DNA from: Syntrophorhabdus sp.
GTDB taxonomy: Bacteria > Desulfobacterota > BSN033 > UBA1163
Assembly (NCBI GenBank): GCA_020724025.1
Contig: DYHU01000024.1
Span: forward strand, 15,327 to 21,740
Direction: 5' to 3'
Length of the DNA stretch: 6,414 nucleotides
Of the stretch, positions 1-3,198 are shown piece after piece. The position numbers were made by a program, and so were the translations under genes. Numbering within the stretch: the stretch's first letter is position 1; every line of letters starts with the position of its first letter. The notes under the pieces are model-generated. The model saw only the letters and a list, made by a program, of their open reading frames with translations. It ran no database searches and was not told the origin of the DNA.

Positions 1-2
1 TG

Positions 3-98
3 GAGAAGGCGAAAGAAGTCCTTGGAAAGGTGACGCCCAAGAAAAAGGAAAAGAAGGAGAAACCGAAGAAAAAAACTGAAAAAAGCAAACCCCATTAG
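3..98 (+). CDS. C-terminal end of an unrecognised protein with a Lys-rich tail (partial)
   Basis: The frame is open from the window edge to a TAG at 96-98 and gives 31 residues. It opens EKAKEVLGKVTPKKK and continues with alternating Lys and Glu, then ends in KSKPH. A terminator follows about 30 nt later on the same strand, so this is the real 3' end of a gene. Lys-rich disordered tails occur on many nucleic-acid-binding and ribosome-associated proteins, but there is no domain here to identify it, so I give no function. Confidence 0.7.
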   Translation, partial: EKAKEVLGKVTPKKKEKKEKPKKKTEKSKPH

Positions 99-126
99 AA
101 TAATTCAATTTGATTTTTATTCTTGG

Positions 127-156
127 GGCCCTGATCCAAAAGGTCAGGGCCTTTTT
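127..156 (+). terminator. Rho-independent terminator of the upstream + strand gene
   Basis: The arms GGCCCTGA (127-134) and TCAGGGCC (144-151) pair perfectly. The stem continues past one bulged T with CC/GG around an AAAA loop, and is followed directly by TTTTTATTT. The T-tract is only on the + side, so the terminator serves the gene ending at 98 and not the minus-strand gene ending at 168. Confidence 0.9.
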
Positions 157-167
157 ATTTCTGTTCT

Positions 168-542
168 CTACTCCACCTTCATGAATTCATAATACATCTT
201 CTGGACTTTTGCCGTGGTGACATGGGACTTGTGGGCCCGGAAGCCTCCCCCGAAGGAATGCGGGATATGGAGAACCTCATGGATCAATACCTTGGTCTGA
301 TCTTCCTTGCTGAGCCGATCAAACTTCTCGGAGAGAACCTCAATGACATAATGGGGTTTCTTGCTAAGGGCCATCTGCATGATTCGTGACAGCCCGTGGC
401 ACCTGGCAATCACCCTTCTGCCCCCTGAACCCTTACTCCTCATACAGACCACCCGGGTTTCATCAATGTGGGTCATCCTCAGTTTCCGGATGATCTCTTT
501 CACCCTTAAATCAATATCCTCGGCCAGGCCATACTGAATCAT
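168..542 (-). CDS. Small putative zinc metallopeptidase (phage-metallopeptidase-like, HExxH)
   Basis: From an ATG at 542 the protein has 124 residues. It carries the zinc-protease motif HEVLH at residues 88-92 within LIHEVLHIPHSFGGG, with His104 or His107 as a possible third metal ligand. A middle segment has MRSKGS (34-39) and ARCHGL (46-51). I recognise this pattern as the small putative metallopeptidase family often annotated as phage metallopeptidase, which is widespread in anaerobes and archaea and has no characterised substrate. The frame can be extended to a TTG at 578, which adds a hydrophobic 12-residue stretch. That TTG sits directly after an in-frame TAG and has no Shine-Dalgarno, so I prefer the ATG, although its own ribosome site is also weak. 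No signal peptide is evident, so it is probably cytoplasmic. It lies 46-80 nt downstream of fmdB on the same strand and may be cotranscribed with it. The family call is fairly firm; the start is not. Confidence 0.8.
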   Translation of the reverse strand: MIQYGLAEDIDLRVKEIIRKLRMTHIDETRVVCMRSKGSGGRRVIARCHGLSRIMQMALSKKPHYVIEVLSEKFDRLSKEDQTKVLIHEVLHIPHSFGGGFRAHKSHVTTAKVQKMYYEFMKVE

Positions 543-596
543 GACCAAAAGAATAATCCAATCTATTTCTTTTCGCAACTAATCGGTTGGGAATGA

Positions 597-611
597 CCGG
601 TGAACCACCGG
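597..611 (-). other. Small hairpin between fmdB and the metallopeptidase gene
   Basis: CCGGTG and CACCGG form a perfect 6-bp stem around a 3-nt loop in the 46-nt gap after the fmdB stop. No T-run follows on either strand, so it is not a convincing terminator. It may be a weak processing or pausing hairpin, or chance. Confidence 0.35.
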
Positions 612-624
612 ATGAGGATCAGGT

Positions 625-819
625 TCAAGAGAATCTTGAACCGCCTCCGGAACCACATGAAGAATCCGAACCCTTCGAGGAAGAGAAACTCGAAAAAACT
701 TTTTCAGGCTTCTTCTCCCCACAATAAGGACATGTCAAATCATCTCCACCTTCCTGGGCTTTCTGAAACCTCTCAAAAACTACTCCACACTTCCGACATC
801 GATATTCGTAGATAGGCAT
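625..819 (-). CDS. FmdB-family zinc ribbon protein
   Basis: This is a 64-residue protein. It opens MPIYEYRCRKCG, the hallmark start of the FmdB / CxxC-CxxC-SSSS zinc ribbon family. Two zinc knuckles are visible, Cys8-Cys11 and Cys30-Cys33 (TCPYCG), followed by a low-complexity Ser/Gly tail (SSFSSSKGS onward), which is also typical. Proteins of this family are small and cytoplasmic and are named after a putative regulator of formamidase/amidase expression; their true role is mostly unknown. The ATG at 817-819 is preceded by an AGGGAG ribosome site about 5 nt away, which fixes the start. The + strand open frame lying over the gene is a shadow. Confidence 0.93.
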   Translation of the reverse strand: MPIYEYRCRKCGVVFERFQKAQEGGDDLTCPYCGEKKPEKVFSSFSSSKGSDSSCGSGGGSRFS

Positions 820-846
820 CTTTTTCTCCCTCTTATAAGACTTATG

Positions 847-966
847 GTTATCCGGTGATCAGGATATCAAGTGGCAGGATAACAGGTAATCAGGGCTTCA
901 GAGAAAAAATCTGATACCCAGATATCCTGATAACTGCTTCCTGATCATCTGATGACCTGATAACTT
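847..966. repeat. Cluster of inverted ATCAGG / CCTGAT words between fmdB and copZ
   Basis: The 150-nt gap holds ATCAGG at 858-863 and 889-894, then CCTGAT at 926-931, 940-945 and 956-961, so two words face three. The longest paired arms are GATCAGGATATC (857-868) and GATATCCTGATA (921-932), 11 of 12 complementary. Variants such as CAGGATAACAGG fill the spaces. The segment could fold into a stem-loop in RNA or be a decayed intergenic repeat family. It does not code. Confidence 0.6.
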
Positions 967-971
967 TCGAA

Positions 972-1175
972 TTATGACGGAATCACTTCATATCCAGCGT
1001 CCCCAATGGCTTTCTCGATTTGATCGGAGGCCACTGACTTCGTATTCTCAAAGCGGACTTCACCTTTGGCAAGGTCCACCTGGACATTCTGAATTCCCTC
1101 CAATTGATTCAATGCCTTTGTCACAGACATGACACAGTGCTGACAGCTCATCCCTTTCACTTTCAAAGTAGTCAT
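972..1175 (-). CDS. copZ: CopZ-like heavy-metal-associated (HMA) domain protein
   Basis: The 67-residue protein is a single HMA (ferredoxin-like beta-alpha-beta-beta-alpha-beta) domain of normal family length. The metal-binding loop is GMSCQHC at residues 8-14, with Cys11 and Cys14 as the soft-metal ligands. The end DAGYEVIPS is also typical. Such proteins carry Cu(I) to P-type ATPases or repressors in the cytoplasm. No CopA ATPase is in the window, so copper is inferred from the family only. Two adjacent ATGs exist (1176-1178 and 1173-1175). The ribosome site AAGGAG (1182-1187) is 3 nt from the first and 6 nt from the second, so I chose the second; the alternative adds one Met. Confidence 0.92.
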   Translation of the reverse strand: MTTLKVKGMSCQHCVMSVTKALNQLEGIQNVQVDLAKGEVRFENTKSVASDQIEKAIGDAGYEVIPS

Positions 1176-1220
1176 CATCTTCTCCTTTAGATCATCAATC
1201 GCTTTAGGCTCTCGATCTTT

Positions 1221-1244
1221 AACCTCAACCTCAGCCTTAACCTC
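1221..1244. repeat. Four tandem AACCTC-type hexamers
   Basis: AACCTC at 1221-1226 and 1227-1232, the variant AGCCTT at 1233-1238, and AACCTC at 1239-1244 are in exact 6-bp register. This is a short simple repeat between the micro-ORF and copZ that overlaps the micro-ORF stop codon. It probably arose by slippage. No function is visible. Confidence 0.6.
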
Positions 1245-1320
1245 TCTTCTCGTTAAAAGCCTCCAGTACTTCCTCTACAAACTCCGCTGAATGCCTCTTG
1301 TGAATCTGATGATCTCCCAT
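1237..1320 (-). CDS. Possible 27-aa micro-ORF upstream of copZ
   Basis: An ATG at 1318-1320 opens a 27-residue frame ending in TAA at 1237-1239. It begins MGDHQIHKRHSAEFVEEVL and ends NEKRG. The first ten residues are rich in His and Lys and include three His, and the rest is a charged, helix-prone stretch. A G-rich AGGGGG lies about 7-8 nt before the ATG and could serve as ribosome site. It is on the copZ strand, about 60 nt upstream of the copZ start, so it could be a leader peptide or a small metal-linked protein. I do not recognise a family. The coding-like composition and ribosome site support it, but a frame this short can occur by chance. Confidence 0.4.
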   Translation of the reverse strand: MGDHQIHKRHSAEFVEEVLEAFNEKRG

Positions 1321-1383
1321 GGCAAAACCCCCTTTTTATCCAAGGTTCTACCACAGAAATATCTTTCCTCATCTCCCCCTAAT

Positions 1384-1437
1384 GTCTACTTGTTGTCTAC
1401 TTTCCGTCTACTTATGATGGTCACATCATGTCTACTT
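1384..1437 (-). repeat. Phased array of four AAGTAGAC repeats
   Basis: On the + strand, GTCTACTT begins at 1384, 1395, 1406 and 1430. The first three are spaced exactly 11 bp, about one helical turn; the last is 24 bp further. The wider gap contains the dyad ATGATG-GTCA-CATCAT (1414-1429). Identical octamers on one face of the helix suggest cooperative binding of a protein, either a regulator of the copZ side or an activator for the RpoN promoter about 210 bp away. Multiple short repeats beginning with TGT also occur at some insertion-sequence ends, so a transposon-end remnant is possible; no transposase is present. Confidence 0.6.
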
Positions 1438-1441
1438 TTGA

Positions 1442-1455
1442 TTGTTCCAGAACAA
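1442..1455. promoter_or_regulatory. Palindrome TTGTTC-CA-GAACAA, possible operator
   Basis: This is a perfect 6-bp dyad with a 2-bp centre. It lies about 190 bp upstream of the RpoN -24 element, a distance compatible with an enhancer site for a sigma-54 activator. That use is inferred from position only. Confidence 0.35.
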
Positions 1456-1642
1456 GAAAATGGTTTGATCAGTGTCATTACTTTTTTAGTCCTTTTTGTT
1501 ACCTTTGTGCCTGGTTTTCCGGTTACTTATTGTCAAAAAGGTCATGAAATAGTTCAAAAAACGGCTCTTCATTCATTCTCCTAAATATTAGTTTTTGCAG
1601 GAAACACTTTAAAATCAAATGGTTACTTAATTAGGACACATT

Positions 1643-1658
1643 TGGCACTGAAATTGCT
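1643..1658 (+). promoter_or_regulatory. Sigma-54 (RpoN) promoter of the riboswitch unit
   Basis: TGGCAC-TGAAA-TTGCT matches the consensus TGGCACG-N4-TTGCW except for the base after CAC. GG (1644-1645) and GC (1656-1657) are separated by exactly 10 bp as required. Transcription should begin near 1668, a little upstream of the riboswitch aptamer, so transcript start and RNA element fit each other. The activator is unknown. Confidence 0.85.
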
Positions 1659-1682
1659 CTATAATTCTTAAAAATTAAATAT

Positions 1683-1820
1683 GCCGATAAAGCCAAACTC
1701 CGAGTAATCGGAGGACGCCAGTCCCGACATTATCTGTCGGGAGGGCCCCCTGTTCCAAAGATTGAGCAGGGGGGAAAGCCACGGATCCCATTTTTAAGGG
1801 ATGGCCGGGTTGCCGAAGCA
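1683..1820 (+). promoter_or_regulatory. GEMM-I cyclic dinucleotide riboswitch with an internal double-hairpin insertion
   Basis: The conserved GEMM-I pieces occur in order: AAAGCCAAAC (1689-1698), a 6-bp hairpin with a GUAA (GNRA) tetraloop (1698-1713), GGACGC (1713-1718), AAAGCCACGG (1775-1784), a second stem AUCCC/GGGAU (1785-1789/1798-1802), and GGCCGGGTTGCCGAAGC (1803-1819). In the canonical aptamer GACGC runs straight into AAAGCC. Here 56 nt (1719-1774) separate them, forming two stable hairpins (1722-1742 and 1746-1773). The family binds c-di-GMP, or cAMP-GMP in Geobacter-type variants. By my alignment the selectivity base (position 20 of the Vc2 aptamer) is G1692, which would favour c-di-GMP, but the inserted element makes this uncertain. 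An intrinsic terminator follows as expression platform. Family identity is firm; whether it still binds ligand is not known. Confidence 0.88.
1722..1773 (+). other. Two inserted hairpins within the riboswitch junction
   Basis: Hairpin A pairs TCCCGACA (1722-1729) with TGTCGGGA (1735-1742), 8 perfect bp around a 5-nt loop. Hairpin B pairs CCCCCTGTTC (1746-1755) with GAGCAGGGGG (1764-1773), 10 bp with one G-U and an 8-nt loop. Only three G lie between them, so they could stack. They fill almost the whole stretch between the two conserved aptamer halves. Confidence 0.8.
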
Positions 1821-1834
1821 AAGACCGGATTTAT

Positions 1835-1865
1835 ACCCGTGGCGCAACTCTACCACGGGTTTTTT
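1835..1865 (+). terminator. Riboswitch-linked intrinsic terminator (expression platform)
   Basis: ACCCGTGG (1835-1842) pairs perfectly with CCACGGGT (1853-1860) around a 10-nt loop, followed by a run of T to 1865. It lies about 16 nt after the last conserved aptamer base and before a small ORF, so it is the expected control point. The left arm can also pair with aptamer bases 1778-1784 (GCCACGG with CCGTGGC, 7 bp), which would give a competing antiterminator. Confidence 0.88.
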
Positions 1866-1901
1866 ATTGATTCAAAACCGTATTAAAAAGACGAGGAAAA
1901 T

Positions 1902-2024
1902 ATGAAATTACTATTGACAGCAATGATCTCCCTCTCATTCGTTTTGGGAATTGGGATGATCGGGCTAACCTTCTTTCTTGGAAAGATAGCTTTAGCCTAT
2001 GCCGTAAGAGACCGGAATCTTTAA
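1902..2024 (+). CDS. 40-aa riboswitch-controlled small membrane protein (unrecognised)
   Basis: ATG at 1902, 37 nt after the terminator U-tract, opens a 40-residue frame ending in TAA at 2022-2024. GAGGAAAA before the ATG supplies a plausible ribosome site. The protein starts MKLLLTAMISLSFVLG, is almost wholly hydrophobic to about residue 34 with glycines at 16, 18, 21 and 27, and ends in a charged AVRDRNL tail. It is most likely a single-span inner-membrane peptide with the charged end in the cytoplasm; a cleaved export signal is an alternative. It is the first gene after the RpoN promoter, riboswitch and terminator, so it is the direct target of cyclic dinucleotide control. I recognise no family. 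A type IV pilin follows 256 nt downstream from its own promoter, which suggests a role in the same surface programme. Confidence 0.75.
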   Translation: MKLLLTAMISLSFVLGIGMIGLTFFLGKIALAYAVRDRNL

Positions 2025-2209
2025 TCCCGGATCAGAACATCGCCCATCCTCAGATTTCTATTGCTCACCTTACCCCTTTCCGAATAATGCCCAAAAATGT
2101 CTTTTTTTGACTTTTTGTCCATTTTGTCGGGTGAATTATCATCTCCCCCATTTTTGAAATATCTTAATGATATCAATCAAATATCCATTCGCTGACCTTG
2201 GAAAAAAAT

Positions 2210-2225
2210 TGGCACAAATTATGCT
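2210..2225 (+). promoter_or_regulatory. Sigma-54 (RpoN) promoter of the pilin gene
   Basis: TGGCAC-AAATT-ATGCT has GG (2211-2212) and GC (2223-2224) separated by exactly 10 bp, with one mismatch (ATGC for TTGC). Transcription should start near 2236, which gives a 45-nt leader. RpoN control of pilin genes is well known (Pseudomonas, Geobacter). The site also shows that the pilin reading frame cannot begin at the upstream in-frame ATG at 2167. Confidence 0.78.
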
Positions 2226-2232
2226 CAATTAC

Positions 2233-2279
2233 ATTTCATTCCCTGTTGTAAAGGCTTGTTGTAGTTTTTGGAATGAAAT
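2233..2279 (+). promoter_or_regulatory. Inverted repeat in the pilin leader covering the ribosome site
   Basis: ATTTCATTCC (2233-2242) is perfectly complementary to GGAATGAAAT (2270-2279), with a 27-nt loop. The right arm contains GGA (2270-2272), the only ribosome-site candidate, and ends one base before the pilin ATG. The left arm begins at the predicted transcription start, so most of the stem would be present in the mRNA and could lower translation until opened. Confidence 0.6.
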
Positions 2280-2280
2280 T

Positions 2281-2715
2281 ATGATGAAAGGTAAAAGAGG
2301 ATTTACACTGATTGAATTGTTAATTGTGATAGCGATTATTGGGGTCCTTGCCGCCATCGCCATCCCGATGTATAGATCTCACACAACCAAGGCAAGAATG
2401 TCCGAAGTGGTCAATGCTCTCGGTCATCTTGCAAAGTCTGTGGGTCTGTATCAGGAAGAGGCAGGGGCAGCAGTCTGGCCTGATTGTCCGGATATGGCGG
2501 CCATTCAGACAAGCCTGGGGGTTGGGTTAAGTAGTCTCAGGATCAGTGATGCCAGAATAGATCAGGCAACCAGAACTATTGAGGTTACTCTCAATAACAT
2601 TGGTGTAGAGGTTGATGGCCGAACCCTGGTTCTCAGTGGCAACCAAAATGGCGATGGTTCAATTGCGTGGCAATGGGGCGGCACAGTCCCACAGGCTTAT
2701 ATGCCAAAAAGGTAA
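2281..2715 (+). CDS. pilA: Type IV pilin major-subunit-like protein
   Basis: The 144-residue protein has a type III (prepilin) signal: leader MMKGKRG, cleavage before Phe8, then [14 protein letters not shown] with Glu at mature position 5, the residue needed for methylation and assembly. The hydrophobic N-terminal helix runs to AIAIPMYRS and is followed by a globular domain of about 110 residues. The ending [15 protein letters not shown] resembles the D-region of Neisseria/Pseudomonas-type pilins (PF00114), but the usual Cys pair is missing; the only Cys is in WPDCPD. Such subunits are processed by PilD in the inner membrane and polymerised into pili for motility, adhesion or electron transfer. 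The frame extends to an ATG at 2167, but that region holds the promoter, and the leader peptide fixes the start at 2281 (or 2284). No pil assembly gene is nearby, so a minor pilin or pseudopilin remains possible. Confidence 0.9.
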   Translation: MMKGKRGFTLIELLIVIAIIGVLAAIAIPMYRSHTTKARMSEVVNALGHLAKSVGLYQEEAGAAVWPDCPDMAAIQTSLGVGLSSLRISDARIDQATRTIEVTLNNIGVEVDGRTLVLSGNQNGDGSIAWQWGGTVPQAYMPKR

Positions 2716-2751
2716 CATCTGTCCGAAATCGTATGATCCTCTATTTTTACC

Positions 2752-2915
2752 TCAAAAGCCTCTCTTCCTGAAAACCGGTCCCGAATAGTAGGCGGTGACC
2801 ATTTCGTTGCTCTGGTCGGTATCGGTCTGGATGCCGATGGCCAGCGCCGGTGGAGGCTCTTTCCCGAAAGCCTCTAAAAACCTTTACAGATACCGCATAA
2901 TAGACTTCCGGCCTC
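2752..2915 (-). pseudogene. Decayed C-terminal fragment resembling DUF3047 proteins
   Basis: On the minus strand, the frame from 2883 to a TGA at 2752-2754 reads RFLEAFGKEPPPALAIGI, then QTDTDQSNEMVTAYYSGPVF. The pattern 'F(G)xEPP...AIxI-TDTD...AYY' is, from memory, the C-terminus of DUF3047 family proteins, secreted proteins of unknown function common in proteobacteria. An in-frame TAA (2884-2886) blocks the start. Coding-like residues continue upstream in another frame (EGVRPEVYYAVSVK to about 2915), which suggests a frameshift near 2884. There is no start codon or ribosome site, and only about 50 of the expected 200 or more residues remain. Composition is more GC-rich than the flanks. That it is a remnant is fairly sure; the family is less sure. 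Confidence 0.5.
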
Positions 2916-2989
2916 ACGCCTTCAAAAATTTTGAGATATTTAATTTACTATTCTTTGCACATAAAGTGTGGAGGACATTAAATTTTTTC

Positions 2990-3017
2990 TTGACAAAAAT
3001 ATGTTTCTATATATAAA
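2990..3017 (+). promoter_or_regulatory. Sigma-70 promoter for the tctCBA operon
   Basis: TTGACA (2990-2995) and TATAAA (3012-3017) are separated by 16 bp, with the alternative ATAAAT at 17 bp. Transcription should begin near 3024, giving a 5' leader of about 175 nt before tctC. It is the only strong promoter seen between the pilin and the transporter genes. Confidence 0.75.
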
Positions 3018-3025
3018 TATAGAAA
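3004..3025. promoter_or_regulatory. Dyad centred on the -10 element, likely repressor operator
   Basis: TTTCTATA (3004-3011) and TATAGAAA (3018-3025) are perfect 8-bp inverted arms around the 6-bp TATAAA of the -10. A protein bound here would block RNA polymerase. The GntR-family regulator at the end of the operon is the natural candidate, though this assignment is inference and the AT-rich context makes chance palindromes more likely. Confidence 0.5.
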
Positions 3026-3030
3026 TTATC

Positions 3031-3049
3031 AATGATAATCCTTCTCATG
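3031..3049. promoter_or_regulatory. Fur-like box just downstream of the tctC transcription start
   Basis: AATGATAATCCTTCTCATG matches the symmetrical Fur pattern AATGATAATCATTATCATT at 16 of 19 positions. A second GATAAT-type dyad, ATTATC-AAT-GATAAT (3025-3039), overlaps it. The position at about +8 to +26 would suit repression. The site is seen; iron control is inferred. Confidence 0.5.
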
Positions 3050-3109
3050 ACTGGTTAAAAAGTGTTGCAATTCATTGGAGATCGTCTTTAAATCAAATAT
3101 CTTCAATAT

Positions 3110-3172
3110 GGGGAATCGGTGGGTGGCTGCTCCAGTAGAATGAATTTTTATATGGGAAGCCATCCACTCCCC
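3110..3172 (+). other. Long hairpin in the tctC leader
   Basis: Bases 3118-3128 pair with 3158-3168 over 11 bp, including two G-U pairs. After a small bulge, GGGG (3110-3113) pairs with CCCC (3169-3172). The apical loop is AT-rich and about 29 nt long. The hairpin ends 12 nt before the ribosome site and leaves it free, so mRNA stabilisation is as likely as regulation. Confidence 0.5.
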
Positions 3173-3198
3173 TTCCAACATTCCAAGGAGGTGCGATT

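Larger units (their letters stand above)
1321..1640. other. Gene-free divergent intergenic region
   Basis: This stretch separates the minus-strand copZ group from the + strand riboswitch unit. It holds the AAGTAGAC array (1384-1437), two dyads (1414-1429 and 1442-1455) and T-rich sequence. A nonamer GGTTACTTA occurs at 1521 and again at 1621, exactly 100 bp apart. The 97-codon + strand frame from 1291 has no ribosome site, is low in complexity and overlaps the minus-strand micro-ORF, so I do not call it. Confidence 0.55.
2755..3198. other. Gap between pilin and tctC: gene remnant, then promoter and leader
   Basis: No intact gene lies here. The left part holds the decayed minus-strand fragment. 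From about 2925 the sequence turns AT-rich and contains the tctC promoter, the dyad, the Fur-like box and a long leader hairpin. Short + strand frames (for example from 2795) lack ribosome sites and coding character. Confidence 0.6.

Noticed and set aside
600..815. 71-codon + strand frame over fmdB
   Set aside because: It is antisense to a clear FmdB zinc ribbon gene with a good ribosome site, and its composition is what a shadow frame would give.
1384..1437. A degenerate CRISPR array
   Set aside because: The repeats are only 8 bp with 3-bp spacers and one longer gap, there are no cas genes, and the phasing fits protein binding better.
1291..1584. 97-codon + strand frame in the intergenic region
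   Set aside because: It has no ribosome site and is low in complexity. It runs through the AAGTAGAC repeats and overlaps the minus-strand micro-ORF, and no domain is recognisable.
2159..2176. Possible IHF site upstream of the pilin promoter
   Set aside because: The sequence has a WATCAA half but the downstream TTR half does not fit the required spacing.
2167..2280. N-terminal extension of the pilin frame to an upstream ATG
   Set aside because: The segment contains the RpoN promoter and the leader inverted repeat, and a prepilin leader must be short; the true start is at 2281.
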